DNA from: Cenococcum geophilum 1.58
Lineage: Eukaryota > Ascomycota > Dothideomycetes > Gloniales > Gloniaceae
Reading direction: 5' to 3'
DNA length: 64,000 bases
Assembly (NCBI GenBank): GCA_001692895.1
Contig: KV748199.1
Location: 496,001 to 560,000, forward strand
A program made the translations under genes and the position numbers. The notes under the pieces are model-generated. The model did not search any database, was not told the DNA's origin, and saw only the letters and a list, made by a program, of their open reading frames with translations. Below, piece by piece: positions 1 to 12,346 of this stretch (position 1 is its first letter; each line of letters begins with the position of its first letter).

Positions 1-290
1 GGCAAGGCCTAGCTAGGACGTAGTGAACCCTAGCTAGGATAAGCTAGAGAAGGAAGTAGTAGTTCCTAAGAAGTTCGAACATCTAAGGAGGATAGGATGT
101 AGCCGTAGGCCTGTAGGGCCGCCGCTACGGACAAACATGGCAAACTGGGGTTTTTTATCTTACTAAGGTGGCCTATAGGATTTTTCCTCCCCCAAACTGC
201 AGGGTTTTCTTCCTGTAAATTATAAGTTTTCCCCCTGTGACGGAGTAGTCTATATGGGCCTAGATAGGATCCGTATTAGACGTTAATTAA
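1..290 (+). mobile_element. 3' end of a LINE-like (Tad-type) or non-autonomous retroelement
   Basis: The segment matches the reverse complement of 29404-29700 over nearly its whole length, allowing for RIP transitions. It ends with a 3' terminal block (CGGAGTAGTC ... GACGTTAATTAA) that also closes the LINE at 34366 and the LINE at 52153 (there on the minus strand). The element starts outside the window, so its 5' part is not visible. No coding sequence is recognisable. It abuts gypsy sequence at about 290, consistent with a retroelement inserted into an older gypsy copy. Confidence 0.6.
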
Positions 291-613
291 GAATTACTAT
301 ATAGTTTATATATAATATAACACTATAAGAAGGAATAGGTATATTACTATTTAAGGTAAATTACGGATATAAGCTAAGAATATTATTATTACTATAGTAA
401 GTAAAGAAAACGAGTAGTATAGCTAAAGAAAGAATAAAGATATTAATAAATCTTTATATAGACCTTATAGAATTAATAAAAAAAGTATAAAAGAGAATAA
501 AAAGGTACTATAACGTTAAGAGATCTAAGGGACTAGATCTTAAGAAGGGGGATAAAGTATAGCTACTATACAAATTTTTTAAGAGTTAATAACTAAGTAA
601 AAAGTTAGACTAT
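291..613 (+). pseudogene. Ty3/gypsy integrase C-terminal fragment (left half)
   Basis: The plus-strand frame reads a degraded integrase C-terminus, including VNYGYKLRILLL, a lysine-rich helix and the GDKV..LLYKFFKS block typical of chromovirus integrases, and ends at KKLDY just before base 614. Stops are TAA/TAG at expected Gln/Trp codons. The frame continues in the segment beginning at 33455, and the same sequence is uninterrupted on the minus strand at about 61020-61400. It is therefore half of one gypsy pol gene split by the large insertion. Confidence 0.85.
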
Positions 614-639
614 TGTCAGGAAAAAATTTACCAGCATTT
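614..639 (+). repeat. left terminal inverted repeat of the giant element
   Basis: It begins TGTCAGGAAAAAATTTACCA and pairs with 33429-33454 on the opposite strand. It is preceded by gypsy sequence ending GACTAT. Confidence 0.85.
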
Positions 640-690
640 AATTTTACTTTTCTGCCATTTTAGCATTTTCTAGCATTTCTAGCATTTCCT

Positions 691-873
691 AGCATTTAGC
701 TGCCAAATGCCGCATTTAGAATTAAGTGTTAGTATTTAGCTGCTAAATGCCGCATTCAGAATCAAGTGTTAGCATTTAGCTGCTAAATGCCGCATTTAGA
801 ATTAAGTGTTAGCATTTAGCTGCCAAATGCCGCATTTATAATTAAGTGTTAGTATTTAGCTACTAAGTGCTAA
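691..873. repeat. 40-bp subterminal tandem repeat with internal palindromes (4.5 units)
   Basis: Units start at 691, 731, 771, 811 and 851. Each contains GCATTTAGC-T-GCTAAATGC or a one-base RIP variant, a 19-nt hairpin. Similar GCATTTAGCCGCCAAATGCC blocks lie beside the right TIR (about 33393-33425). Arrays just inside the TIRs are typical transposase-binding regions, so that role is inferred. Confidence 0.85.
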
Positions 874-880
874 CTATAAG

Positions 881-1033
881 ATTACTAAGCATATATAAAA
901 GTATAATTTTTATAATTTTTATATTTTATATACACTTTATTAATATTACTAAGCATATATAAATATATAATTTTTATAAATTTAATATTTTATATACGCT
1001 TTATTAATATTACTAAGTATATAAAAATATATA
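881..1033. repeat. 64-bp AT-rich tandem repeat, third unit split by Copia-1
   Basis: Units of 64 bp start at 881 and 945. A third starts at 1009 and resumes after the Copia-1 insertion at 7384-7453, and the beginning of a fourth follows at about 7454. Each unit opens ATTACTAAGCATATATAAA or similar. The array is over 90 percent AT and non-coding. Confidence 0.8.
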
Positions 1034-1301
1034 TGTATAATTACAGCACCTATTGTACCAAACGCGTGCTTACGCGTTCGGTACACTAGGTACGCGTTTA
1101 CGCGTTCAGTGCACTAACCACTCGCTTACGCGTTTGGTGCACTTATGAAGCACTAACTAATTAGGGGGGAGGTGCATTAGTATATAGACCACGTAGTCTG
1201 CTTTATACAATTAACAGTTACCATCTAAATAAGCATATAATACTACATGTATTTTATGCCCGTGGATACAACTTACTTATGCTATTAAGTTAGTACAAAC
1301 A
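1034..1301 (+). repeat. 5' LTR of Copia-1
   Basis: It is 268 bp, starts TGTATAATTACAGCACC, ends GTACAAACA, and aligns end to end with 7116-7383. Five ACGCGT motifs sit in its first 100 bases. A tRNA primer-binding site just downstream was not identified with confidence. Confidence 0.93.
1062..1133. promoter_or_regulatory. cluster of five ACGCGT (MCB-like) boxes in the Copia-1 LTR
   Basis: ACGCGT occurs at 1062, 1072, 1092, 1100 and 1128 inside U3-like LTR sequence. ACGCGT is the MluI cell-cycle box bound by MBF (Mbp1/Swi6) in fungi. The palindromic hexamer lacks CpA/TpG and so resists RIP. In the 3' LTR only about two boxes survive; others became ATGCGT or ACGTGT. Cell-cycle control is inferred from the motif only. 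Confidence 0.5.
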
Positions 1302-1779
1302 CTAATTAGTAAGCGCGCACAGATTAGTAATTACTTAATACCTCCCCCCGAGCGATACTTAATAGCGACTACCCGTTTAGACTCCTAGTACGACCTACTA
1401 GAAGGTTAGAAGTTGGGGATTACGGACTTATCTCTAACTCTGTATACTTATTTAAGTCTTAGTATAGTTTACTAAAAGTATAATAGACACGAATATAGAC
1501 CTATACGGAACCCCCTACCCTTAAACCTTAAACCCCTATCCCTACTACACCCTCTTTTAATACCTCCGACGTCTTTTTAGACCCCTTACGGAGACCCCCT
1601 ACCCCTTTGCGAACTACTACGGACCTATTAAGACCCCTTATAAACACCCTCACCCTTCTACGAACCGCTATAGACATCAACCGCCTTTACGGACCACTAT
1701 AAGACCTCTTCCACCCACTGCGTACTACACTACACTATATAGTATAGCAGACCTAAGGAAGCAAGTCAATGAAGGCTAG

Positions 1780-4700
1780 GAAAAGTGGAGGTAGGGAGCC
1801 GACCTTACGTCTATACCTAACGTTAACAACTATATTAAATTTAAAGTTCTTAAATATGAATATTTTAAGCTTATAAACGTCAACCTATAGGAGTAATACT
1901 AGGAAGACTTTGCGGACTTTACGGAAGCTATCTTTAAAGTATACAACCCTACTACTATCCGTAACCTACGGACCCTCTTATATAACTAAGGTGTATAGGT
2001 TAAAAGGAATAAATAAGTTACTGTTGTATAGTCCTTGTATAATATAATATATAAGAAGGACTAAACAGAATGGACTAAAGAGGAAATCCTAGACCAGTTC
2101 TAAGAAACTAAGGAACTCTTTGCTTTTTTTAAACTTAATATAATTGCTAGCCTTATACCTAACCCACTTAACCAAATTCGTCCTATAAACCTAAGTAGTT
2201 TTAGAATTGATTTTACGGGCTAAAGCATACCTAGTACTTAAGTTATGGACCGCAATACCCCCGTAAACCAAAATACGGACCAAATTACCCCTATTATTTA
2301 AGTCACAGATCCATAAGCCATATATCCGCAAACTACAAATCCGTAAGTTATAGATCCGCAACCCACCTAACTAAAGACCTATGGTAAGGAGCTAGCTAAC
2401 CTGGCTAAGCTTTATACTAATGAATCTAAGTATAGCGGCGAAAATGATAACTTTAACTTTAAACTAACTATCTTTACGGACCTTTGCCAGAAGGCTAATA
2501 TTCCTAAATAAGAGTTTAGCTAAGCCTACTCTACCATGCTGCGCGGCCTAGTACTCAACCACTACTACACTAACCTTAAGAGTAACCCCCTTGGTGTTCC
2601 TTTTAATAAGCTATGCGAAGCTATACGTAACTACTTCAAAGGATTGGAATATAAGCGTGATATTTTTACCTAATGGAATGCGACTAAGCTACGGACCGTA
2701 ATGGACAAGAACACTGAAAAATTGACCATAGAGTGCCTGTAAATCCTTATTAAAGACCTCCGCTACCTATAGTACGGTTTTAATATCAAGCTTTAAACGG
2801 ACGACTTCCTACATAATAAACTTATTACGGCCTACCAGGAAGTAGAGCCCTGTAAGTACGCCTACTATAAGCCTACAGATACCTTAGCTGGCCTTATTAA
2901 TNATNTANGCTCCTCTATTANAACNTATAAAGTNTTAAACCCACNAGGNAGCACTTAAGCCTTTATTACGGATATTTAATATCCGTAAATAGACTTAGAC
3001 GTCTACTTTACGGACCACCGCTACCGCCAGCAGCACCCATACCGACCAAGTCCTACCTGTAACCCCTATAGTAACCCCCGTACAAAAATATACCCCCGCA
3101 GACAAACCAGCTAGAAGTGCTTCGTGTGCGGTAAGGAAGGATATTAGTCTATAAGGTATACCCGGGAAGAACGTAACAAGTCCAGGAAGAGACTTAATAG
3201 CCGTATTAACCAGTTTATTTTGGAATACAAAGGAGAGGAAGTAGAAGAGCCCCCTAATAAGTTAATAGAAGCCCTTATAATTAACTTTAACTTAGACGCT
3301 TAGGAATAAGAGACCTTAGAGATATTCCTAACTACTTTTGGACCTTTTATAGATAGCTAAGCCTTTAATATTACGACCGTATTAGCTAACCGTTCCTTTA
3401 TACACTCAGTTGCGCCTGAAAACTATTCCGTAAGCACCCCCGTTTGCATATATCACTACAAAACGCTATACCCCCAAGGAATTCTACGGTGTTATAATTA
3501 ACACAGGCGCCTCCAAAAAGTCTACTATAGGCTACGGACAATACCTCGCATATAGGACCACCGCAAATGATAATACGGACATTAATATTACGCAAACTAG
3601 GGCCGTAAACGTCTAATTTAGCATTGGCTTAACTGCATTAATTAGATCAGTTGCAGTTAAGACCCCAATTAGCCTAGTTAACTTCTATATAGTAAAAGCA
3701 GACACCCCTTTCTTACTTTGCCTTACGGACATGGATAGGTTATAGGTTTACTATAACAATATTACGGACACCTTAATCGGCCCCGCAACTGCCCTAAGAA
3801 GCAAGTATATTACCCTGCCAATTATACGATAATTTGGACACCCGTTCCTTATATAGGGAGAGACTTTACGGACCTACATTTAGGAATCTTTTAACTATAA
3901 CCCGTGCTACCTTACTAGTACGGAGATCTACCGTCTGCACCGCTGTTTCGGCCACCTGTTAGCCGAAAAGCTATATAGAGTCCTTAAATGCTCTGGACAC
4001 GACAACATCAATAGGAAGGCAGTTGATTACCTGACTAAATACTGCTCCTTTTGCTAGAAATACGGACGTTCCCTAGGCCGATTTAAGTTTACCCTTTATA
4101 AGGACCTTAACTTTAACTACTTAGTNTACGTAGANATTATNTACATTAACGNCAGCCNAGTATTATATATAATTNANAAGGCAACCCNCTACTAAGCCGC
4201 CTNTTNGTTGCAAAATATATCTATAAAGCACACTTAGGATATTTTACGGACCTACTAGATTGATACGTACGTTAGACCTCCTGAGTATATCACCTACGAC
4301 GCCAGTAGGAACTTTATTAGTAAGGAATTCNAGNAGTATGCTATAGCNATNGCTATATTAANAAAAGCTGTNNTAGTTNAGGCGTATTAGTCNNTTAGGC
4401 TTATTAAGNNAGCTTACCTAGCTCTACGGAGAGCTTATTAGATTATTATAGACGAGTATAAGGATATCTAAAAGGAACTGGCTTTATAAATGGCCGTAAA
4501 AGCTGTTAATAACACCGCTGGCCCTAATGGACTAATACCTACTCTCTTAGTTTATGGAGCCTACCTAAGGATAAGCAACCTAGGCCCCCCTGCCCCGTCT
4601 ATTACGGAACGAGCAGCTATAATACGGAAGGCAATAGCCGAAATAGTTAAATTACGGGCTAAACAAACTATTAATAACGCCCTGTATTACTGCAACGGAC

Positions 4701-6690
4701 CTAATACGACCTTAGTATATAACCTCCCGCTTAACTCTAAAGTCCTTGTATGGCGTAAAAGCGGTAGTTGGAATGGACCTTACTATCTACTAGCCGTAGA
4801 AAACGAGACGTGCTGCGTATAGCTTCCTAGCGGGCTAACTAGCTTCAAAAGCACGTCCGTAAAACCCTACTTTCGGCCTAAAAACACCCATGACGTTAAG
4901 CCAGATAAACTAGAAGCAACTACTAAACTAGACGAACTAGAAACAACTGCCGAATTAGATAAACTAGAGGCACCCTTACCTACCCTAGAGGTCCCCTAGA
5001 AACCCACTAAACCTACTAAACCTGCTGTAAAGCGTGGCCGAGGACGCCCCCGTAAGAATCCCGTAATGGAGAACCACCTAACCTCCGCAGGCACATCCGT
5101 AAAGCAATCTCCGCCTATAGATATATTAGTTCTAGTATAGGAAACCCCTTTTATGGACTTACGGCGTAAAGAGATTAACAGACTACTTAAAAAGGGTGTC
5201 TTTGCGATTGTAACGGAAAGAGACGTTCCGTAAGCGTCTGTATATTTAACTTACGCTTTATTAACGAGATTAAGCACCCTAGTACTAATAAAGCCTTTAA
5301 GAAATTAAGGCTTATTATATAAGCTTATAACGACTAGGGAAAGGACCTAGTTCTTATACAATCGCTTATAATTTAACGGGTTAGTTAATGGATTATACTC
5401 GCATTTATGCCTAGACTACAGCAAACTAAATCCGTAGCCCTTTACTTACGGGACATCTTATAAGCTTACGTGCAGTCTAATACTTACCTAAGTAGGGATA
5501 TCTTTATACGACCACCCTATGAGCTTAACCTATAACTAGGAACAATTTTATGGGTTATAAAACCTCTTTACAGAGTACTAGAAGCCGGAAATCATTGGTT
5601 TAAGATATACCACTAGTACCACGTTAGTAAACTTAAAATGGAACAGTCGACCTATAACCCCTACCTCCTATACAGCCCATTAAACGGCTTTAGTATTGTT
5701 AGACTCTAAACAGATAATACTTTCTTCTTAGCAGACCGGAAATTTATAGACGCTAAAGAGACTAAACTGTAAGAAGCTAAGTTCCTAGTAAAGCCGTGAG
5801 AGTAGTTAACTAAGTAGACTCTAATTAAGTTTAACGGAGGCTTAATTATATAAAAGGGCAACTTAATTTAGCTAACCTAGGAACGCCAAGCTTAAAACCT
5901 AAAGCTTATTATAGTAAAGCCTACGGACCTTACTAGTTCCCGCGGAGAGACCTATAAGACTATAAATATAAAAGACTAATATGCTGTATAGCGTGCAAGA
6001 GGCGCCTATATTGCTACAGTCTACTAACCCAAATCTGCCTATAACTTATCCTTTACGGCCTAAGTAGTAGATCCGTAAAAAGAAAATATTAAGCAGCTTA
6101 ATAAGCGCATTTAGTGGTAAATTAATAATGCAGTAAGGGGACTTACTTTTATACCACTAGACCTAAGTTCCTTTAGCTTACTAGTATTTACGGACGCCTC
6201 TTTTGCTAATAATAAAGACCTATTATTATAAATTAGCTTTATAATTGTACTTATGGACCGCAATTAGGACGCAAATATACTATACTAGTCTTTAATTAAG
6301 TGCAAACGAGTAACCCATAGTGTACTAGCTTCTAAACTATATACACTAGCTTATGAATTTAATATAGCAGCCGTAATTAAATTAACGGTCTAGAAGATTC
6401 TATAACTAAAGTAGTTACCCCTGGTTTTATGCACTAATTTAAAGTCTCTTTATAACTGCCTAGTTAAACTAGGTATAACATAAGAGAAGAGGCTTATGGT
6501 TGACCTAATGTGCTTACGTTAGGCCTATAAACGACGTGAGATTACGGAGGTTAAATAGATTAGTAGTAGAGACAATCTAGCGGACGCTATAACTAAGGCA
6601 AAGCTATATTAAGCCCTTAAAACCCTAATTAATACAAATAAACTTAACCTAAAAGTTATAGAATGGGTAGAATGGGACTAACGGAGCACC
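1780..6690 (+). pseudogene. Copia-1 gag-pol relic (Gag, protease, integrase, RT, RNase H)
   Basis: In order: Gag (about 1780-3110); a zinc knuckle reading CFVCGKEG at 3118-3141, with later Cys/His changed to Tyr; a protease reading GVIINTGAS at about 3488-3514, whose catalytic Asp has become Asn; the integrase zinc region with LHRCFGH at about 3933-3953; an integrase C-terminus open for 110 codons at 4490-4822; a reverse transcriptase (about 5225-5800, including YVQSNTYLSRDIF and LQTDNTFFL); and RNase H (about 6185-6600, DASFANN, CKRVTHSVLASKLY). Stops are nearly all TAA/TAG. The order protease, integrase, RT identifies Ty1/copia. It is not functional. Confidence 0.9.
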
Positions 6691-7115
6691 TATAGTATGT
6701 CTACGGCCCGTTAAAAGGCCGTATGGCTCGTTATACGGTATAGGTAGAAAACGGTGGAAAGCTATGGTGGAATTTGGTGGACTTACGTGACCTACCGAAT
6801 TTTGCAGGGTAGTTAAATTAACTAATTACGATTTTCTATCCCCGGGATGGAAAATCGCCATTGGTTTACTTAGCACTAGCGCCTTAGCGGCCCTTAAAAT
6901 CTGACTTATGGCTCGTCTACTGCCTATTAAAAGGCCGTATGGTTTATTTTATAGACCGTAAGCAGAATTTACGGCCAGCTTGGGGCACCGTTTGGAAGGC
7001 AGCCTAGACGGCACCTTAGGGAGATTTCCTATGTATTTTCCTTTGTGTTTTATAGTTTTATTAAAGCAATTACGGAGGCTGTATATAAGTGGTTTCATTT
7101 TTCAAGTACTGCTAG
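6691..7115. other. Copia-1 3' non-coding region with palindrome and direct repeat
   Basis: There is no ORF. TTAAAAGGCCGTATGG occurs at about 6711 and 6935. A 29-nt inverted repeat at 6829-6857 (arms CGATTTTCTATCCC and GGGATGGAAAATCG around one C, one G-T wobble) could form a strong hairpin. The region sits between RNase H and the 3' LTR. Confidence 0.6.
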
Positions 7116-7383
7116 TGTATAATTACAGCACCTATTGTACTAAACGCGTGCTTATGCGTTCGGTACACCAGGTACGCGTTTACGTGTTTAGTGTACTAAC
7201 CACTTGCTTATGCGTCTGGTGCACTTATAAAGCACTAACTAATTAGGGGGGAGGTGTATTAGTATATAGACTACGTAGTCTGCTTTATATAATTAATAGT
7301 TACCATCCAAACAAGCATACGATACTATATGTATTTCGTGCCCGTGGATATGACTTACTTGTGCTATTAAGTTAGTACGAACA
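7116..7383 (+). repeat. 3' LTR of Copia-1
   Basis: It is 268 bp, from TGTATAATTACAGCACC to GTACGAACA, the same length as the 5' LTR and differing by transitions. It is followed by the ATATA duplication. Confidence 0.93.
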
Positions 7384-7480
7384 ATATAATTTTTATAAAT
7401 TTAATATTATTAATAAAAATTTAATATTTAATATTTTATATATATTTTATTAATATTAGTAAGTATAGGGGGCGGGGCGG

Positions 7481-7505
7481 TATTATAAAAAAATTTACTA
7501 GTATC
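7481..7505 (+). repeat. third TIR-like sequence, direct orientation to the left end
   Basis: TATTATAAAAAAATTTACTA aligns with TGTCAGGAAAAAATTTACCA; all but one mismatch are C-to-T or G-to-A. It is followed by GGCATTTAGCTG subterminal-like sequence. It may be the left end of a second, more heavily mutated family member. No matching right end was found between here and 33429. Confidence 0.5.
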
Positions 7506-7979
7506 TTAAATTAGGTTTATACTAATTAAGCAATTTTGGCATTTAGCTGTATTTAGTTATATTTTATAGCTATATACTACACCGCTAATAATAATGCTGC
7601 AATTTGCGGCTAAACGCCGCCTTAATAATAAAAGTGCTGCAAGCTACAGCTTAATGCTCTCTTAGAAATAATAATACTAGAAATATTTTGGTTAACTAAG
7701 TTTACTATATACGCTACGCTACTACCTATAAGTTACTAGAAGACATATCCCTTAGCCTATATATACGCCACTATATAATTATAATAGGTTTCGCTATATA
7801 GCGGCTATATATAGTATTTGGAACTATCTATAGTTGTATTATACTCTTATAATTGTTACCAGTATTAGATAGTCTTAGTATCTTCCTTCTTATCTTAGCC
7901 TACTTTTAAGCTTAAATTGGCCTTCTCCTCGTACACTAACTTGTGCAGTAATAACATAAATTTAGTTAACTTTAATATC

Positions 7980-10900
7980 CTTTACTCGATACTTAACTTC
8001 TAATTAGCTATAATAGTACTATAGCAGATGGGCTTAGTTTATCCTCGTCAATCTATCTAAGTAAATAGTTGCTTTACCTCTAAGAGCTTATAGCTTAGCT
8101 TAACTATAATAGTATAATTTGCGCGCTATAGGTTAATAAACAGCCTAATTAATATAAAGGTGCAAAGTAGGATTTACTTAGAGTTATTAGTATCGAAGGT
8201 TTGCCTAGCCTTAGCCTTCTTAATATTAGATATACTAGCTGTATAGCGGAGCACCTTATTTTTACCGTATTTTTTATATAGCCTATTAAACTAATAAGCT
8301 AGTGTAAGAGGTAAGTGAGTGGTAATAATAATCTTATACGCTAAACTATCCGTTCGTTTTTTGACATAAACGTAATTATAGATTTTTTTAGCTTAAAAGA
8401 ACTTTATATTTTATTAAAAATAGTGGTTAAGTATATTGGTGAACTCCTTACTAAGTGGGTTAGTAGTTTACTTAGCGATAATTAGGTCCTTAAGTGTGCA
8501 ACTTTAAGTTTTTAGGCGTTCGTTATTAGACTTATTAGACTTGTTAGACTTAATTATAATAGGGGTATACTAGTCCTAGTATTGGATAACCTAAGCTATA
8601 CTTACTGCCGTTTTCGCGTTAGTGTATAACTTAGCTTAGGTAAGTTTTGGTATCTTAGGTTTAGTATTTAAATCGCTACTATCTTCCTCCTATATAGCCA
8701 GAAGTTCCTTATATTAGCGCCTCTGCTTTATTTTTACTTGGTCCTTTATAGCTATAATTATAGCCGCCTTAGTATTATTAGGGTCGGCCTATAATATAAC
8801 TAATTTAAGATAGCTATTCTTTGGGATAAGCTTTTACTAGTTAAACTAGAGTGTTAACTTCCCTCTATATATCTAAAACATTAGAATAACTATACAGAAA
8901 AATATAGCCAGTTCGCCGAATTTCCTATTTACTATTACTCTAGCTAGGTTAGTCTTTGTATCCTTATAGAGACAGTTAAATTCCTTCTTCTTTAGCTAGA
9001 TGTTTTCTTCTTTAAGCTTAAGCAGTACTTTAAACTCCGTTCCCTTTAGCTTATTAGCTTCTTCCTACTCTAGCCTCTTTAATCCTACTATAATAAACCG
9101 CATTAGTTATATTAGGTTTCCGTTATTAGGTGTACTAGACATACCCTATATAGTAGGGCTGCAATTATATATAATGCAGTACTCCTTAACCATATCCTTA
9201 ATAAACAATATTAAGACTCTATCGGTTGCGTCTAGGTAGTATTTATCCTAGAGGATACGCCTAACCTATATTATACTCTTTAATTTCTAATACGTTCTAG
9301 GGGATCGGCCATTTAGGTATTTCTATATATTAATTTATATGGTAATAAACCCGCGTATTAGTTATGTGGTAATATAATTTCGCGTAATAATTAAAAGGAA
9401 TTAGGTTAAGTATCTTAGCGCTAATAGTTCCATTATATTAGGGGTAGGGCTATAATTATTTTTAAACCTGGCTTTACCCTATGGGTATAATAGGAGAGCC
9501 TTACCAACCAGATATATATTATTATCGTTCTCCTATTATTCCTTATTAGTCCACTCAAGAGCCTTACGGATTTACGGCCATTTATCCTTTTTTAGTTTAC
9601 TAAATATTTTAACTTTATTATAGCTAGGGGCAAGAATTATAATCTAGGGTGGGTTAGGGCGCTTTATAATCGCGCCGTTTTATAATATTACACTTACGTC
9701 CTTTAGGAATCCTAGTAGGCCTAGGGTTAGCGTAAGGACGACTAAGCAGCCTCGCTATGGGTCTATAGGGTATAGCTTCTTAGGGTTATCTTTATAGTAG
9801 CATGTAATTGGCTACTTTACTACCTATAGGCATTTTAAATCCGGCGGATGTATCTTAGGTAGGTAGTAGGTTACGTCCCTAGCAGCTCGGGCCTCTTAAA
9901 TATCTATTACGTTCTAATAATAAAAGTAGTTTATTAGCTATTAAGTAATTATTTATATAGTCTTGCCCGCGCTAGGTTCGTCTGCACAAATACTACCTCC
10001 TTTAATTGTCCTCTCTTACTTAAATGCCTAAGTTATATATACTACTTAGTATGGGCTAAATTTAAAGCCTAATACGAGGCCCTAATTAGGGAGTTCGATT
10101 AGGGCGGTTTTAGAAAGTACTTTTAATAAGATAAGTAGGAAATACTCTAGAGTAAGTAGAAGATCCGCCTCCGTTATATACGCTAGTGCGCTATTTAGGT
10201 TATCCTTCCCAGCCTTATAGAGCTGGGCTAAGAAAGTTTACTAGTTAAGTTCTTCCTCTATATCTACGTCTTAGTTATTATTATTAACTAAATCCTTATT
10301 TTAGTTGCTATTATTAACTAAATCCTTGTCTTTATCTTTACTCTCTACGTCTTTAGAGTTAGTGTAATATGGGAACTAATTATTATGTCCACTGGCACGT
10401 TGCGGCAATTTGCTGTCCTCTATGGTAATATTTTAAGGGATATTAACGGTTAGTGATATAGTAGTAGGGTTATTTATTATATTGTTAGGCTAGTGTATAC
10501 CTTTAGGTTTAGTAATAGATTACAGTAATTTACTGTTATCTGCGGTAATTTCTCCGGTACCGCTGTTACTCGCTAATATAGGCTTATGGGTAGATAGGTT
10601 ACGTCTTCCCTTTACTAATCACCTTCTGTATATAACTGGCTTATTATTACTATTTTCTATAAGGGTACCTGCCGCTAATTTTATTTAAGGGCGTTTCCTG
10701 CTTCTATTTAGGTTGGCCTTATAACTATTTAACTTCCTAGGCGCGGCTGGCTTGCTTTTATTATCCTTTACTAGGGCACTTGTTACTAATCTTAGTTAAG
10801 GCTACTTATTATATCTGCCCGATTTAGTCTTACTATTGTCCAATTTCTTATGTCTAATAGGCTCGCCCTTATTATTTTTATTGGAGCTATATACTACTAA

Positions 10901-11960
10901 TCCTAAATAACTCCGCTTCTTACCTTTTTTTAGTTTACTCTTGCCGCTGGCCTTATATAGTATTGGGACTTACTAGCTGTCTTTTATACTACGTTTGTCG
11001 CGTCTAAACGCCTTAGATTTAATATCTAGTGGTGTATTATTAGTGGTAGTAACTTAGGAGTTTAAGCTAGGAGGTAAGAGTAATGCTATAAGTATAGCCT
11101 CCTTTGTGCTATTTCGCGTTATTTCGCTAAGAGCTGTAATAAGTATGCCCTCTAACTATATTGTAAGGTTTTTATATCTCTATAGCGATATATAGATGTT
11201 TTTTTTAGGCGGACCGTTAATATTAAGCTCTATATAGGCTTATAGTTCCTCCTATAGCTTGCCTAGAGCTATATATAGGTTTCCGCTTATTAGATATAAG
11301 ACTTAGACTACCCTAACTATTAACTTACCTATTAAGCCTGTAGATTGGATTTTAATCTTAATATCTCCTATATTAATTGCGTTGCTTGCTATTAAGGTTA
11401 CTGGCTAAGGCGAAGGGATACTATATAGTGGGGTTATGGTAATGTCTATAGGCTATATCGCATATAGTAGCTAAGGTGGCGTTATTTTGTCTTATGCTTT
11501 GGTCTTTAGGGGTAATATATATTTACGTAGAGTATACCTACTCTTAGAGGTACTTAGTACCCTCCTTACGCGATTAGAATAAGCACTTCCTATAATTTTT
11601 AGGATTACCTATAGTTTCCAATCTAGTAGAGTATTAGTAAATTGCGGGAGTTGCTTATAAAACTCCTTAACATGCCCTTTTTTTATTATTGTAAAGTTGC
11701 CGCGATATATTACGTACTTAGGCTTAACTTTAATTATAATATCTTTAACCTTCTCTTTTAGTCTATTATAGTTTTTAATACTTATTCTAAAGCCTTAGGC
11801 AATATCTATATTTTTAGTTAGCTTTAGGTTCGCCTCGTACTACGCGTCTAGCTTTGCCTATAGTTGCGTTATTATTAAGTCGCTTATTTAGTTAGGTATA
11901 TACAATATTACAGTATATATTAAGTAGAAGGTAACTATTAAAGTAAAAGGGCTTTGTATG
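7980..11960 (-). pseudogene. SNF2-family helicase relic
   Basis: The minus-strand reading runs from about 11960 down to 7980. The N-terminal half (about 11930-10100) is a basic, low-complexity region. The ATPase core begins near 10003 with SICADEPSAGKTIQII, a degraded Walker A of the SNF2 type. The C-terminal helicase lobe is clear at about 8350-7990: NNSKQILLC, INL.RANYTII, then QLFTQIDQRGQTKPIC, matching the SNF2 QxxxRxxRxGQ box with Arg changed to Gln; some of these Gln are read from TAG/TAA. SNF2 ATPases remodel chromatin or translocate on DNA. As an element-borne gene it may have acted on donor or target DNA. RIP stops throughout make it non-functional. Confidence 0.8.
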
Positions 11961-12346
11961 GTAGCTAGCTAGCGCTATACTAGCATAACTTTAGTATTAG
12001 ATGTAGTTAGAGGTTAGTTATAGGAGAGATAAAAGGTAGGGTAAGTAAAGTTAATTAAGAAGAGGTAAAGAGGTAGATTTTATAATTGCCTATACGTACC
12101 CGTATAGAGGTAAAATTAGCTATAGTTTACTGCTACTAGTTAGGGTAAATATAGCTAGACTTAGTACTATATAGTTAAATAAGGGCATAATTATATAACT
12201 TATGGAGACTACCCTACCTAGTTTATTTAGGGCTAGGTGGCGGTCTAGTACTACTAAACTCTTATAGTTTTTAATATAAGCAATTTATTAAGTGCCTATA
12301 AAGGGGTAACTAGTTATTACGGTATAGTAGACTATAGGAGGTTATG

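Larger units (their letters stand above)
1034..7383 (+). mobile_element. Copia-1: full-length Ty1/copia LTR retrotransposon, RIP-inactivated
   Basis: Two direct 268-bp LTRs bound a plus-strand gag-pol relic. The target site duplication ATATA is present at 1029-1033 and 7384-7388. The insertion falls inside the third 64-bp tandem repeat, so it is younger than that array. It is a resident of the giant element, not part of it. Scattered ambiguous bases at about 2902-2951 and 4125-4410 mark assembly uncertainty. Confidence 0.93.

Noticed and set aside
9000..9239. 79-residue plus ORF
   Set aside because: Antisense of the SNF2 relic; no motif.
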